A DNA stretch of 37,382 nt from assembly GCA_009993005.1 (NCBI GenBank), contig JAACUH010000082.1, positions 1 through 37,382 of the forward strand. Direction: 5' to 3'. Each line of letters opens with the position of its first letter. Positions within the stretch are counted from its first letter, which is position 1. Source of the DNA: Rhodobacterales bacterium (GTDB lineage Bacteria > Pseudomonadota > Alphaproteobacteria > Rhodobacterales > Rhodobacteraceae). The position numbers were made by a program, and so were the translations under genes. The notes below the pieces were generated by a model, which was not told where the DNA came from, made no database searches, and saw only the letters and a program-made list of their open reading frames with translations. Shown here in pieces: positions 8,166-17,286 of the stretch.

Positions 8166-9911
8166 TCAGGGCTTCTCTTGCAGGATCGCTGAGACGGGTG
8201 CGAGGGCCACCTGCCCTGCCCGGTTCGCCGTGCCCCAGAGGATCAGCGCCGACACCGTATCGGGCCGCAACCGGGCCAGCAGGATCACGCCGCTTTCCTG
8301 CCGCGCGCGAAAGGCCGCCTGATCGAGAAAACGGCGGACGACGGTGGCATCCTGTCCCTCGCCATCGAGGTCGCGGTAGATCGTGCGCACCGGCACGCCC
8401 GCGCCTTCGGCGGCGCGCAGTGCCATGTTGAGCCCCTGCGTCACGGTGACAAAGCCGCGCCCGTCCCCTGCGAGCCGCGCCATGGCCTGATCGGCCACGG
8501 CCGATGTGGCCTGCAACCCACCCTCGCCCGCATCGAGCAGCGCGACGGTTTCGGGCAGCGCGGCAAAGACCGATTCATACGTGACCTCGACATCGCTGGG
8601 CTGTGCGCCAATGGGCAGGCGCGCGATGGCCAGCACTTCGTACCCGGCGGCGCGGTAGGCGGCCATGCGGGCGGTGGCATTGGCATCCGAAGGGTCGATG
8701 GCGATGCTGACCGGAAAGGGGATGGCCGGCACGGCCTCGGCCAGACCGTCGATGGACCCGTCATCCATCAGGACGATGGCCATCAGCGGGCGGTCATCGG
8801 CCCGCTCGAACGGCGCGGCAAAGGCTTGCAGGGCAGGCCCGGAAAGGTCGGTCGCCGGATCGGCGTCAGGTGCTGCGGCATCGGGCGCGGCGGCGGGCGT
8901 GGCGGCGGCGGGCGTGGCGGGACGGTTGACCCGGACGCCGGTCTCGACAGAGGGCAGGCTTGCCGCATCACCACGCAGAGCAATGCGCGGTTGGGCGGCC
9001 AGTGCAGGTTCTGGTGCAGGTTCTGGTGCAGGTTCTGGTGCATGTTCTGGTGCAGGTTCGGGTTCGGGCAAAGGCGCGGGTTCGGGCGCAGGCGCGGGTT
9101 CGGGCGCAGGCGCGGGTTCAGGCGCAGGTTCGGGCGCAGGTTCGGGCGCAGGTTCGGGCGCAGGTTCGGGCGCAGGTTCGGCAGCCTGTTGCGGCGCAGG
9201 CTCGGCGTCTGTGACCGGTTCCGTGGCTGGCGCCGGTGTCGCCGCGGCGACGGGGGCAGTGGCCGGGTCCGCCGCGCCTTCGGAGGTTGGGTCTGGCACC
9301 GCGGCTGTCGTGATATCGGTCTCGGGCGCCCCGTTTGCGCCAACCGTCTCTGCGCCAACCGTCTCTGCGCCAACCGTGTCATCGACGATCACGGGTTGCG
9401 GCACGGCCTCTGTCGCAATGTCAGGCGCGGCGACGGTGACCGGTGGCGGCGCCGGCGTGGCGGGTGCGGTGGACAGCACGACATCCTCTTCAAAGCCGGG
9501 AACCTGCGGCGCCTGCGCCTGCGGGTTTGGCAGCACCGGACTGTCGGGCGATGCAGAGACGCTGGGCTCTGCCGGCGGACGGGGCAGGTCCAGCCCGGTG
9601 TCGATCTCGGGTGTTTGCGGCACAGCGGCGGGCGTGGTGTCGGCCACAGTCCCGAAGGGATCGGGCACGGGGGCCGCCACCTGCGGCGCGCTGGCGATGT
9701 CGGGCGTCCCCGAGGACTCGGGCGGCGCGATCGGGCCTGTCGTGATCGCGGCGGACGGGCCTTGCGGCTCCTCGACCCGGGGGGCGTCCTGCTGGGGCAT
9801 CTGCGGCGGCCGGGTCCCGGCGGGCTGCGGCGCCAGAAGCGAGGCGGTTGTCAGACCGAGGCCCGCCACAACGAGGCCGAACAGCCCACCCGACACAAAT
9901 CCTCTCGCCAT
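8166..9911 (-). CDS. Divergent polysaccharide deacetylase family protein
   Basis: Envelope protein of 581 residues, judged to be of the divergent polysaccharide deacetylase (YibQ-like) family. An N-terminal hydrophobic helix (about 4-25, SGGLFGLVVAGLGLTTASLL) should anchor or export it. It is followed by about 340 residues of Pro/Ala/Glu/Thr-rich linker, including Ala-Pro-Glu-Pro repeats at about 242-302. The folded domain (about 371-581) begins DRPLMAIVLMDDGSIDG and contains IPFPVSIAIDPSDANA and a YEVLAIARLPIGAQPSD-like strand. ATG 9911 is chosen for AAGAGG 8 nt upstream and the signal-like start; the frame is open further upstream. It is convergent with trpE and divergent from trpG. The metal ligands of true deacetylases are not evident and the substrate is unknown. 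Confidence 0.82.
   Translation of the reverse strand: MARGFVSGGLFGLVVAGLGLTTASLLAPQPAGTRPPQMPQQDAPRVEEPQGPSAAITTGPIAPPESSGTPDIASAPQVAAPVPDPFGTVADTTPAAVPQTPEIDTGLDLPRPPAEPSVSASPDSPVLPNPQAQAPQVPGFEEDVVLSTAPATPAPPPVTVAAPDIATEAVPQPVIVDDTVGAETVGAETVGANGAPETDITTAAVPDPTSEGAADPATAPVAAATPAPATEPVTDAEPAPQQAAEPAPEPAPEPAPEPAPEPAPEPAPAPEPAPAPEPAPLPEPEPAPEHAPEPAPEPAPEPALAAQPRIALRGDAASLPSVETGVRVNRPATPAAATPAAAPDAAAPDADPATDLSGPALQAFAAPFERADDRPLMAIVLMDDGSIDGLAEAVPAIPFPVSIAIDPSDANATARMAAYRAAGYEVLAIARLPIGAQPSDVEVTYESVFAALPETVALLDAGEGGLQATSAVADQAMARLAGDGRGFVTVTQGLNMALRAAEGAGVPVRTIYRDLDGEGQDATVVRRFLDQAAFRARQESGVILLARLRPDTVSALILWGTANRAGQVALAPVSAILQEKP
9004..9186. repeat. Degenerate 12-bp-class coding repeats (Ala-Pro-Glu-Pro)
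   Basis: Tandem units related to GCAGGTTCTGGT and GCAGGTTCGGGC run through this stretch. On the minus strand they encode Pro-Ala-Pro-Glu units of the deacetylase linker. Units are multiples of three, so copy-number change would keep the frame. Confidence 0.85.
9337..9379. repeat. 15-bp coding tandem repeat
   Basis: GCGCCAACCGTCTCT occurs at 9337-9351 and 9352-9366, with a third near-copy at 9367-9379. On the minus strand it encodes Glu-Thr-Val-Gly-Ala units in the same linker. Confidence 0.85.
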
Positions 9912-9983
9912 GCACACGCCTCTTGCCTTTGTGGCGGCCGTGATCCGGCCACCGTTCCCCATGGTCGCCGACGCCAAAGCATC

Positions 9984-10013
9984 TTGCGGCCCATGACCTT
10001 GCGCAACTATACC
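9984..10013 (+). promoter_or_regulatory. Possible promoter for trpGDC
   Basis: TTGCGG (9984-9989), an 18-bp spacer and TATACC (10008-10013) lie about 50 bp before trpG in the divergent gap. The -10 matches TATAAT at four positions and the -35 is weak. I see no leader-peptide attenuator with Trp codons. Confidence 0.35.
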
Positions 10014-10062
10014 GTCATCAGCCCTTCCATAGGTAGCCCCCAGTTGGGCACAAGGCGTAAAC

Positions 10063-10644
10063 ATGCTGCTTCTGATCGACAACTACGACAGCTTTACCTA
10101 CAACCTCGTCCACTATCTGGGCGAGCTTGGGGCCGATGTGGTGGTGCGCCGCAACGATGCGCTCGATGTGCAGCAGGCGATGGCGTTGCGCCCCTCGGGC
10201 ATCGTTCTGTCGCCCGGCCCCTGCGACCCCGCGCAGGCCGGGATCTGTCTGGCGCTCACCGCGGCCGCCGCCGAGACGCGCACGCCGCTGCTGGGCGTCT
10301 GCCTGGGCCACCAGACCATCGGCGAAGCCTTTGGCGGCAAGGTGGTGCGCTGCCACGAGATCGTGCATGGCAAGATGGGGCTGATGCATCACGCGGGCGC
10401 CAGCGTCTTTGCCGGCCTGCCCTCGCCTTTCGAGGCGACGCGCTACCACTCGCTGGTGGTCGAACGCCAAAGCCTGCCGGACTGTCTCGAGGTGACGGCC
10501 TGGCTCGAGGATGGCACGATCATGGGGCTGCAACACCGCGACCTGCCGATCCATGGCGTGCAGTTCCACCCTGAAAGCATCGCCTCGCAGCACGGCCATG
10601 CGCTGTTGCGCAATTTCCTCGACATGGTTCCGGTCGCGGCATGA
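10063..10644 (+). CDS. trpG: Anthranilate synthase component II (glutamine amidotransferase)
   Basis: Class I glutamine amidotransferase subunit that supplies ammonia to TrpE. It has 193 residues, a stand-alone subunit not fused to TrpD. The catalytic triad is visible: nucleophile Cys80 in [15 protein letters not shown], and His169 and Glu171 in HGVQFHPES. The oxyanion loop is LSPGPCDP (49-56). AAGG lies about 6 nt before ATG 10063. The stop overlaps the trpD start (ATGA), which suggests translational coupling. The family also supplies PabA for folate synthesis, so dual use is possible. Confidence 0.96.
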   Translation: MLLLIDNYDSFTYNLVHYLGELGADVVVRRNDALDVQQAMALRPSGIVLSPGPCDPAQAGICLALTAAAAETRTPLLGVCLGHQTIGEAFGGKVVRCHEIVHGKMGLMHHAGASVFAGLPSPFEATRYHSLVVERQSLPDCLEVTAWLEDGTIMGLQHRDLPIHGVQFHPESIASQHGHALLRNFLDMVPVAA

Positions 10645-11654
10645 GTGACGCGCTCAAGCCCCTGATCCATGCCGCAGCAGAGGGCCCGCTGACCCGCGCG
10701 CAGGCCGAGACGGCGTTTACCATCCTCTTTGAGGGCGACGCGACGCCGAGCCAGATCGGCGGCTTTCTGATGGCGCTGCGCACGCGGGGCGAAACGGTGC
10801 AGGAATATGCCGCCGCCGCCGCCGTGATGCGCGCCAAATGCCTGCCCGTGCGCGCGCCCGACGGCGCGATGGACATCGTGGGCACTGGCGGCGACGGCAA
10901 GGGCACGCTCAACATCTCGACCGCGACGGCCTTTGTGGTGGCGGGCGCGGGTGTGCCGGTGGCCAAGCATGGCAACCGCAACCTGTCGTCAAAATCCGGC
11001 GCGGCGGATGCGCTGGGGCAGCTTGGCATCAATGTCATGGTCGGGGCGGAGGTGGTGGAGCGCGGACTGCGCGAGGCCGGCATCGGCTTCATGATGGCGC
11101 CGATGCACCATCCGGCGATCAAGCATGTGATGCCGACGCGCGCCGAGCTTGGAACAAGAACGATCTTCAACATATTGGGACCGCTCACAAATCCGGCCGG
11201 GGTGAAACGCCAGCTCACCGGAGCCTTTTCGCGTGCGCTGATCCGGCCGATGGCCGAGACGCTGGCGGCGCTGGGATCAGACGCCGCCTGGCTGGTGCAT
11301 GGCAGCGACGGCACGGATGAGCTGAGCATCTCGGGCGTCTCCTGGGTCGCCGCGCTGGACGCCGGCGCGATCACCGAGTTCGAGGTCCACCCCGAGGAGG
11401 CCGGGCTGCCGGTCCATCCGTTCGCGGCGATCCTGGGCGGCACTCCGGCCGAGAACGGGCAGGCGTTCCGCGCGCTGCTGGATGGGGCGCCCGGTGCCTA
11501 TCGCGATGCGGTCCTGCTCAATTCCGCCGCGGCGCTGCTTGTCGCGGGAAAGGTCAACGATCTGCCGCAAGGCGTTGAAAAGGCACGCGAAAGCATCGAC
11601 AGTGGCGCCGCGCGGCGGGCCGTCGAGACGCTCGCCCGGGTGACACAGGGGTAA
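10641..11654 (+). CDS. trpD: Anthranilate phosphoribosyltransferase
   Basis: Transfers phosphoribose from PRPP to anthranilate, the second step of the tryptophan branch. It has 337 residues, the family norm. The glycine-rich PRPP/anthranilate site [18 protein letters not shown] is near 76-93, followed by [21 protein letters not shown] with the conserved His and Ser residues, and [14 protein letters not shown] later. It overlaps trpG by 4 nt and precedes trpC by 45 bp. Confidence 0.97.
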   Translation: MSDALKPLIHAAAEGPLTRAQAETAFTILFEGDATPSQIGGFLMALRTRGETVQEYAAAAAVMRAKCLPVRAPDGAMDIVGTGGDGKGTLNISTATAFVVAGAGVPVAKHGNRNLSSKSGAADALGQLGINVMVGAEVVERGLREAGIGFMMAPMHHPAIKHVMPTRAELGTRTIFNILGPLTNPAGVKRQLTGAFSRALIRPMAETLAALGSDAAWLVHGSDGTDELSISGVSWVAALDAGAITEFEVHPEEAGLPVHPFAAILGGTPAENGQAFRALLDGAPGAYRDAVLLNSAAALLVAGKVNDLPQGVEKARESIDSGAARRAVETLARVTQG

Positions 11655-11699
11655 ATGCGGGCGGCGGCGCTTTTCTTCCCTGACCTTGCCCGCTAGAAC

Positions 11700-12515
11700 A
11701 TGGCCATGGATATTCTGGACAAGATCAAGGCCTACAAGCTCGAAGAGGTCGCCGCCCGCAAGGCCGCGACGCCCTTGAGCGAGATCGAGGCCCGCGCCAC
11801 CGCCGCGCCGCCGCCGCGCGGCTTTGCCGAGACGCTCGCCGACGCGACCCGCGAAGGGTATGGGCTCATTGCCGAGATCAAGAAGGCAAGCCCGTCCAAG
11901 GGCCTGATCCGCGCCGATTTCGACCCGCCCGCGCTGGCCCGTGCCTATGCCGAGGGCGGCGCCACCTGCCTGTCGGTGCTGACCGACGGGCCGTCCTTCG
12001 AGGGCGACGACAGCTATCTGACCGCCGCGCGCGAGGCGGCGAGCCTGCCCGCATTGCGCAAGGATTTCATGTATGACACCTGGCAGGTGGCCGAGGCGCG
12101 CGCGCTGCAGGCCGATTGCATCCTGATCATCATGGCGAGCGTGAGCGACGCGCAGGCGGCCGAGCTTGAGGCGGCGGCGACGCAGTGGGGCATGGATGCG
12201 CTGATCGAGGTGCATGACGCGGCCGAGCTCGAGCGTGCGACGCTGCTCCGCTCGCCGCTGATCGGCATCAACAACCGCAACCTGCAGAGCTTTGACGTGA
12301 CGCTCGACACCACGCGGCAGCTTGCGCGCCGCGTCCCCGCCGACCGGCTGATCGTGTCGGAAAGCGGGCTGAACACGCCCGAGGACCTCGCCGACCTCGC
12401 CCGCTACGGCGCGCGCGCCTTTCTCATCGGCGAAAGCCTGATGCGGCAGGAGGATGTCGCCGCGGCCACGCGCCGGCTGCTGGCCAATCCTCTCACAGCG
12501 GGGGGCGGGATGTGA
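11700..12515 (+). CDS. trpC: Indole-3-glycerol phosphate synthase
   Basis: Closes the indole ring from carboxyphenylamino-deoxyribulose phosphate, the fourth step of the pathway. It has 271 residues and an (alpha/beta)8 fold without the TrpF fusion found in enterics. Catalytic or phosphate-site segments are [15 protein letters not shown], the [12 protein letters not shown] strand, LIGINNRNL and VSESGL. Two ATGs, 11700 and 11706, are in frame and neither has a strong ribosome binding site, so the start is uncertain by two codons. The stop overlaps the GTG start of moaC, joining tryptophan and molybdenum cofactor genes in one transcript. trpF, trpB and trpA are not in the window. Confidence 0.96.
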   Translation: MAMDILDKIKAYKLEEVAARKAATPLSEIEARATAAPPPRGFAETLADATREGYGLIAEIKKASPSKGLIRADFDPPALARAYAEGGATCLSVLTDGPSFEGDDSYLTAAREAASLPALRKDFMYDTWQVAEARALQADCILIIMASVSDAQAAELEAAATQWGMDALIEVHDAAELERATLLRSPLIGINNRNLQSFDVTLDTTRQLARRVPADRLIVSESGLNTPEDLADLARYGARAFLIGESLMRQEDVAAATRRLLANPLTAGGGM

Positions 12516-12985
12516 GCCTGACGCATTTCGACGCGGCCGGTCACGCCCATATGGTCGATGTGACCGACAAGGGCGCGACAGACCGGCTCGCCGTCGCCGA
12601 AGGGCATGTGGTGATGACGGCCGCGACACTGGCGCTGGTGGCGCAGGGCACGGCGGCCAAGGGCGACGTGCTGGGCATCGCGCGCATCGCCGGCATCATG
12701 GCGGCCAAGCGCACGTCCGATCTGATCCCGCTCTGCCATCCGCTGCCGCTGACGCGCGTGGCGCTCGACCTTGTCTGCGACGATGCGCTGCCCGGTGTGC
12801 GCATCACCGCCACTGTGCGCACCGCCGGCGTGACCGGGGTCGAGATGGAGGCGCTGACCGCCGTCTCGGTCGCGGCACTCACGGTCTATGACATGCTCAA
12901 GGCCGCGGAAAAGGGAATGCAGATCGGCGGCATCCGGCTGCGGCTCAAGGAAGGCGGCAAATCCGGCCGGTTCGAGGCGCCATGA
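12512..12985 (+). CDS. moaC: Cyclic pyranopterin monophosphate synthase
   Basis: Acts after MoaA in the first stage of molybdenum cofactor synthesis, converting the cyclic GTP intermediate to cyclic pyranopterin monophosphate. It has 157 residues against a usual 158-161. The signatures [11 protein letters not shown] (about 71-81) and [20 protein letters not shown] (about 110-129) are present, as is the C-terminal basic [12 protein letters not shown]. The start is GTG, overlapping the trpC stop (GTGA). Its own stop overlaps moeA in ATGA, so translation is probably coupled across all three genes. Confidence 0.97.
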   Translation: MSLTHFDAAGHAHMVDVTDKGATDRLAVAEGHVVMTAATLALVAQGTAAKGDVLGIARIAGIMAAKRTSDLIPLCHPLPLTRVALDLVCDDALPGVRITATVRTAGVTGVEMEALTAVSVAALTVYDMLKAAEKGMQIGGIRLRLKEGGKSGRFEAP

Positions 12986-14154
12986 TTTCGGTCACAGCCG
13001 CGCTCGAGCAGATCTTTGCGCTGGTAACCCCGCTGCCGACAGAGATGGTGCCGTTGCGCATGGCGGCCGGGCGCGTCCTGTCGCAAAGCGTGGCGGCACG
13101 GCGCGACCAGCCGCCCTTTGCGGCCTCGGCCATGGATGGCTATGCGATCCGCAAGGCTGACCTGCACGCCGGAGCAAGCCTGCGCGTGATCGGGGAAAGT
13201 GCGGCCGGACGGGGCTTTGGCGGTCGGGTGACGGCCGGCACCGCGGTGCGCATCCTCACCGGCGCGCCGCTGCCAGATGGCGCAGATTTCGTTGTGATTC
13301 AAGAGGATGTCACGCGAAGCGAAAGTAACATACTGCTTGGCCCCGACATCGCGGCCGGCAGCAATATCCGCCCTGCGGGCAATGATTTCCGGCGTGGCGA
13401 CAGCGTTGCAGCGCCGCGCAGGCTCTCGCCATCCGATATCGCCCTTCTCGCCGCGATGAACATCGCCGAGGTGCCGGTGACCCGAAAGCCCGTCATCGCC
13501 ATCATCGCGACCGGCGATGAACTTGTGCAGCCGGGCGAGACGCCGGGGCCCGACCAGATCATCGCGTCCAACAGCTATGGCCTGCACGCGCTGTGCACGG
13601 CGCTGGGCGCAGCGCCGCGCCTGCTGCCGATCGCACGCGATGACATGGCCGCGCTGGACCTCGTGTTCGACCTCGCGTCTGGTGCCGATCTCGTGCTGAC
13701 AATCGGCGGCGCCTCGGTCGGCGATCACGACCTGGTGGCGCAGGCGGTGCAGGCGCGCGGCCATGACCTCGCCTTTCACAAGGTCGCGCTGCGCCCGGGC
13801 AAGCCGCTGATGGCGGGGCGGATCGATGAGGCCCTGCTTCTGGGCCTGCCGGGCAACCCTGTCTCGGCCATGGTCTGCGGCACCGTGTTTCTGGGTCCGG
13901 TCATTCTGACGATGCTGGGCCTGCCCGCGCAGCCGGCACCGCGCCTTTGCGGACCACTGGCAGAGACTTTGCCGCCCAACGGCCCGCGCGAGCATTACCT
14001 GCGGGCCACGCGCACAGAGGCCGGTCTGCGCGCCTGCGGCAAGCAAGACAGCGCGCTTCTCTCGGTGCTGGCGCAGGCCGACTGCCTGATCGTGCAACCC
14101 CCCCACGATCCCGGCCGGCCGGCAGGGGCGATGGTCGAGTATATCGCGCTCTGA
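12982..14154 (+). CDS. moeA: Molybdopterin molybdenumtransferase
   Basis: Inserts molybdate into adenylylated molybdopterin in the last stage of cofactor synthesis. It has 390 residues, slightly shorter than E. coli MoeA (411). Conserved segments include [11 protein letters not shown] (about 45-55), [17 protein letters not shown] (about 85-101), [12 protein letters not shown] (about 172-183), [11 protein letters not shown] (about 239-249) and [12 protein letters not shown] (about 288-299). It overlaps moaC by 4 nt. The 115-bp gap to lexA holds a separate SOS-regulated promoter, so moeA probably ends the trpGDC-moaC transcript. Confidence 0.96.
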   Translation: MISVTAALEQIFALVTPLPTEMVPLRMAAGRVLSQSVAARRDQPPFAASAMDGYAIRKADLHAGASLRVIGESAAGRGFGGRVTAGTAVRILTGAPLPDGADFVVIQEDVTRSESNILLGPDIAAGSNIRPAGNDFRRGDSVAAPRRLSPSDIALLAAMNIAEVPVTRKPVIAIIATGDELVQPGETPGPDQIIASNSYGLHALCTALGAAPRLLPIARDDMAALDLVFDLASGADLVLTIGGASVGDHDLVAQAVQARGHDLAFHKVALRPGKPLMAGRIDEALLLGLPGNPVSAMVCGTVFLGPVILTMLGLPAQPAPRLCGPLAETLPPNGPREHYLRATRTEAGLRACGKQDSALLSVLAQADCLIVQPPHDPGRPAGAMVEYIAL

Positions 14155-14181
14155 GCCCGGAGCCGATAGCCGCCGCACCGG

Positions 14182-14210
14182 TTGACACAAACCGGGAACA
14201 AGGGTAGAAC
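14182..14210 (+). promoter_or_regulatory. lexA promoter
   Basis: A consensus -35 TTGACA (14182-14187), a 17-bp spacer and -10 TAGAAC (14205-14210). The -10 lies inside the second half of the SOS box, so bound LexA would block RNA polymerase directly. The predicted start is about 50 bases before the lexA ATG. Confidence 0.75.
14196..14210 (+). promoter_or_regulatory. SOS box (LexA operator)
   Basis: GAACAAGGGTAGAAC is an exact match to the direct-repeat GAAC-N7-GAAC form (reverse complement GTTC-N7-GTTC) used by alphaproteobacterial LexA. It overlaps the lexA -10 element, indicating autorepression. Confidence 0.88.
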
Positions 14211-14269
14211 ATAGGAGAAACGACCCGCCTTTGTTCCCATCTTCGTTCCTGTCCGGAAAGGGATTTTCG

Positions 14270-14971
14270 ATGCTGACGAAAAAGCAGCTCGACCTGCTCG
14301 ACTTCATCAACAAGCGTGTGCAGCGCGATGGCGTTTCCCCCTCCTTTGACGAGATGAAAGAGGCACTCGACCTGCGGTCGAAATCCGGCATCCACAGGCT
14401 GATCACCGCGTTGGAGGAACGGGGTTTCATCCGGCGGCTGGCGCATCGCGCCCGCGCGCTCGAGATCGTCAAGCTGCCCGATGCGATGATCGACGGCGCG
14501 GCGCGCAAGGCAGGCTTCACCCCCCGGGTGATCGCCGGCGACCGCCCCGCCACGACCCCGCGCGCGGCGCTGACGGTCGAGGCGACCGGCGCGGTCGAAC
14601 TGCCGGTGATGGGGCGCATCGCGGCCGGTGTCCCGATCGAGGCGATCAGCGAGGTGTCGCATTCCGTCGCCGTGCCACAGTCGATGCTGGGCGCGGGCGA
14701 GCATTACGCGCTCGAGGTCAAGGGCGATTCGATGATCGAGGCCGGGATCAACGACGGCGATATCGTCGTGATCCGCGAAACGAATACCGCCAGCAACGGC
14801 GATATCGTGGTGGCGCTGGTCGAGGATCTCGAGGCGACGCTCAAGCGTTTTCGCCGCCAGAACGGCATGATCGCGCTCGAGGCGGCCAATCCGCTCTACG
14901 AAACCCGCCTGCTGCGCGACGATCAGGTCAAGGTGCAAGGCCGTCTGGTCGGGCTGATCCGGACCTATTAG
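14270..14971 (+). CDS. lexA: LexA repressor
   Basis: SOS-response repressor that cleaves itself when RecA filaments form on damaged DNA. It has 233 residues, the longer alphaproteobacterial form. The winged-helix DNA-binding domain is about 1-65, with recognition-helix region [17 protein letters not shown] (37-53). The cleavage site is Ala119-Gly120 in [10 protein letters not shown]. The catalytic dyad is Ser154 in KGDSM and Lys192 in EATLKRF. ATG 14270 is chosen over an in-frame TTG at 14231 because AAAGGGA precedes it and homologues begin MLTKKQ. Autoregulation is supported by the SOS box upstream. Confidence 0.97.
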   Translation: MLTKKQLDLLDFINKRVQRDGVSPSFDEMKEALDLRSKSGIHRLITALEERGFIRRLAHRARALEIVKLPDAMIDGAARKAGFTPRVIAGDRPATTPRAALTVEATGAVELPVMGRIAAGVPIEAISEVSHSVAVPQSMLGAGEHYALEVKGDSMIEAGINDGDIVVIRETNTASNGDIVVALVEDLEATLKRFRRQNGMIALEAANPLYETRLLRDDQVKVQGRLVGLIRTY

Positions 14972-14996
14972 CGCGCAACTGCCCGCATCTTTTGGC

Positions 14997-15018
14997 CGGA
15001 AATATCCCCGCCGGAGGC
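14997..15018 (+). repeat. Intergenic motif, copy B
   Basis: CGGAAATATCCCCGCC followed by GGAGGC, starting 25 nt after the lexA stop. It is related to copies at 3473-3494 and 35580-35602. The end forms a short CGGAG-G-CTCCG palindrome. An 11-bp tandem array starts 28 bp downstream. Confidence 0.65.
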
Positions 15019-15046
15019 TCCGACAGGGTCGCAGGGGCTGACGTGC

Positions 15047-15134
15047 GGGATCCGGGCGGGATCCGGGCGGGATCCGTGCGGGATCCGGGCGGGATCCGCG
15101 CGGGATCCGGGCGGGATCGGGGCGGGATCGGGGC
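15047..15134. repeat. Tandem array of eight 11-bp units
   Basis: Eight units of exactly 11 bp. Units 1, 2, 4 and 6 are GGGATCCGGGC, unit 3 is GGGATCCGTGC, unit 5 is GGGATCCGCGC, and units 7 and 8 are GGGATCGGGGC. Eleven bases do not keep a reading frame, so the array is non-coding. It fills most of the gap between convergent lexA and comEC and stops one base before the comEC stop codon. Six units contain GGATCC. Confidence 0.95.
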
Positions 15135-15135
15135 G

Positions 15136-17262
15136 TCAGCCGTCGTTGGCCGCCACAGCGATATCCGCCGGGCCTCGCCGGCCTGACCAGATCCTGTCGC
15201 CCGTCACCTCGCGCGCCGACACGATGCGCAGGCCATCCCCCCCCGTCCATCCCGCCAGCGCACCCGTCTGCCGCAGCCGGTCGATGTCATAGACCTCGCA
15301 AGGGCGCGTGACCGGGTCGGCCACGGTCACGATCAGGATATCGGCGCCATCGCACCCTTTGATCGCGGCCAGCGCGCGGTCCCCCGCTATCTGGACAATC
15401 CGCAATCCGCCGACCACGGCCTCGGTGCGACGGTCGCCGCGCAGCAGGCCGTCACGCTGCGCGGCGGTCTCCTGTCCGACCGGGGCGCCGTCATTTTCCA
15501 GCCAGCTCCCGGCGACAAAACCATCCCCCCGCGGCTTGTTCAGCGCCCGGCCCTGCGGCCCCATCACGCCGATCAACGCGCCGCTGTCGGCCACCAGCAG
15601 CGCCGGACGCCCTGCCCCGGACCACAGCACAAGGGCCAGCGCGACCGGGACCACCCCCACGAGGCGCGCCCGCCCCTGCCACAGCACCAGCCAGAGCGCC
15701 CCGAGGGCCAGCAGTGGCAGGACCCAGTTGCCCGGCGTCACCACATGGCCGACGGCGCCATCGAGCCCCGCAACCCCATGCGCGACCCAGAGGATCCAGC
15801 GCAGACCGATCTCCATGATCCAGAGCCCGACCCAGGCCAGACCGAAAGGCGCGAGGCACGCGGCAATGACCGCCGCCGGCATCACCAGCACCCCCATCAG
15901 CGGCACGCTCAGAAGGTTGGCGATCAGCCCATAATGGGAAATCTGGTTGAAATGCGCCGCCGCAAAGGGCGCGGTCGCCAGCCCTGCGACCAGCGACGAC
16001 AGCACCACACCGAGCGTCGGGCGCAGCCAGCGAGGCACACGGTCGCGCGCGACCCCGGTGATCCAGCCAAAGACCGCAACCAGCGCAGTCGTGGCGGCAA
16101 AGGACATCTGGAACCCCGGCCCCATCAGCGCCTCGGGCCGCATGAGCAGCACGATCAGCGCCGCGATGGCCACCGACCGCAGCGTCAGGGCCCGCCGGTC
16201 GAGCATGACCGCGACCAGCATCACCGCCACCTGCACAAAGGCCCGCTCGGTCGCCACGTTGCCACCCGACAGCGCCAGATAGGCGGCGGCGACCAGCAGC
16301 GCCGCAAAGGCCGCGAACTTCTTGACCGGCAGCCGCAGCGCGAAGGGCGGGATCAGGGCCAGCCCATAGCGCAGCACCCCGAACACAAAGGCGGTGAGCA
16401 GCCCCATGTGCAGGCCCGATATCGCGAGCAGATGTGCGAGGTTGCTCGCGCGCAGAGCGGCCAGCGTCGCCTGCCCCATGCCCGACCGGTCCCCGGTCAT
16501 CAGCGCGGCGGCAAAGGCGCCGGTCTCACCGGGCAACAGCGCCTGCACCCCGGCCGAGATCGCGGCCCTTTGCCGATCGACCCAGAGCCCCGCAGCACCC
16601 TCCTGCGCCGGCGCCAGCACGAGAACGGGGGTGCGGGTATAGCCGACCGCGCCGAGCCTCTCAAACCAGGCATTGCGCTGAAAATCGAACCCGCCCGGTT
16701 CGACCGGCCCCGAGGGCGGGCCAAGATGCCCGGTCAGGATCACCACGGTGCCGGGCTCTGGCAGAGCCAGCGGCCCATCCGCATGCACCGAGACGCGGAC
16801 CCTCGCGGGCGTGCGCGCGGGTGACATGCGTTCGAGCACGACCCGGTCGAGCGTGAGCCGTGGTGCGTCGCTGACCGAGCGGTCGATGGACACGACCCGC
16901 CCCTCGATCGCGCCGTAATAGCGGTAGCCCAGCACCGGCTCTGCCACGTAATGACTGCGCGCCCCGGCGAGGAGGGCGCCGCCGGCGACCAGCGCGAGCG
17001 CGACCATGAGCGGGCTGGCGGCCGGCCCGATCCGCCGCGCGATGACCAGCGCAAGAACCGCGATGGCCACCAGCCCCGCATAGGCCAAAGGCCCCGGTTC
17101 GACCGGCACAAGGAAATAGAGGCCGATGCCGGTGCCAAGGCAGACCGGCACCCATCCCATCAGATGGCCGCGCTGCCGCAGGGCCGCATCCTGCAGCGCC
17201 AAAAGCCCTTGCACTTGTCCTCCGACCTCGTCCTGAGTATCCCCTGACACTAGCGCCGTCAT
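15136..17262 (-). CDS. comEC: ComEC/Rec2-family DNA-uptake channel protein
   Basis: Polytopic inner-membrane protein of the ComEC/Rec2 family, the channel that carries single-stranded DNA into the cytoplasm during transformation. It has 708 residues. An N-terminal pair of hydrophobic segments is followed by an OB-like periplasmic region (about 105-210, [16 protein letters not shown] onward). The competence domain contains the signature [19 protein letters not shown] and many transmembrane helices. The last 170 or so residues resemble a degenerate beta-lactamase-like domain with no HxHxDH metal motif. The start at 17262 has a poor ribosome binding site; an internal ATG at about 17160 is an alternative. 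It is divergent from gltX across only 24 bp. The recipient side of gene-transfer-agent transduction also uses ComEC in Rhodobacter, so natural transformation is not implied. Confidence 0.9.
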   Translation of the reverse strand: MTALVSGDTQDEVGGQVQGLLALQDAALRQRGHLMGWVPVCLGTGIGLYFLVPVEPGPLAYAGLVAIAVLALVIARRIGPAASPLMVALALVAGGALLAGARSHYVAEPVLGYRYYGAIEGRVVSIDRSVSDAPRLTLDRVVLERMSPARTPARVRVSVHADGPLALPEPGTVVILTGHLGPPSGPVEPGGFDFQRNAWFERLGAVGYTRTPVLVLAPAQEGAAGLWVDRQRAAISAGVQALLPGETGAFAAALMTGDRSGMGQATLAALRASNLAHLLAISGLHMGLLTAFVFGVLRYGLALIPPFALRLPVKKFAAFAALLVAAAYLALSGGNVATERAFVQVAVMLVAVMLDRRALTLRSVAIAALIVLLMRPEALMGPGFQMSFAATTALVAVFGWITGVARDRVPRWLRPTLGVVLSSLVAGLATAPFAAAHFNQISHYGLIANLLSVPLMGVLVMPAAVIAACLAPFGLAWVGLWIMEIGLRWILWVAHGVAGLDGAVGHVVTPGNWVLPLLALGALWLVLWQGRARLVGVVPVALALVLWSGAGRPALLVADSGALIGVMGPQGRALNKPRGDGFVAGSWLENDGAPVGQETAAQRDGLLRGDRRTEAVVGGLRIVQIAGDRALAAIKGCDGADILIVTVADPVTRPCEVYDIDRLRQTGALAGWTGGDGLRIVSAREVTGDRIWSGRRGPADIAVAANDG

Positions 17263-17286
17263 GGTGAACGAAAGGTTAATTTCCCG

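Noticed and set aside
8665-9996. Gly/Ser/Ala-rich frame on the plus strand that looks like a repetitive surface protein
   Set aside because: It is the complement of the Pro/Glu/Ala repeats of the deacetylase gene. The minus frame has a signal-like start, a ribosome binding site and a recognisable C-terminal domain.
14233-14248. Second SOS box before lexA (GTTC ... GTTC)
   Set aside because: The half-sites are separated by eight bases instead of seven, so it does not match the LexA operator spacing.
12886-14619. Open frame of 577 codons on the minus strand across moeA and lexA
   Set aside because: It crosses the lexA promoter and SOS box and shows no family features; moeA and lexA are certain.
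14992-15186. Small glycine/arginine-rich protein encoded over the 11-bp array
   Set aside because: An 11-bp period shifts frame at every unit, there is no ribosome binding site, and it runs into the comEC 3' end in antisense.
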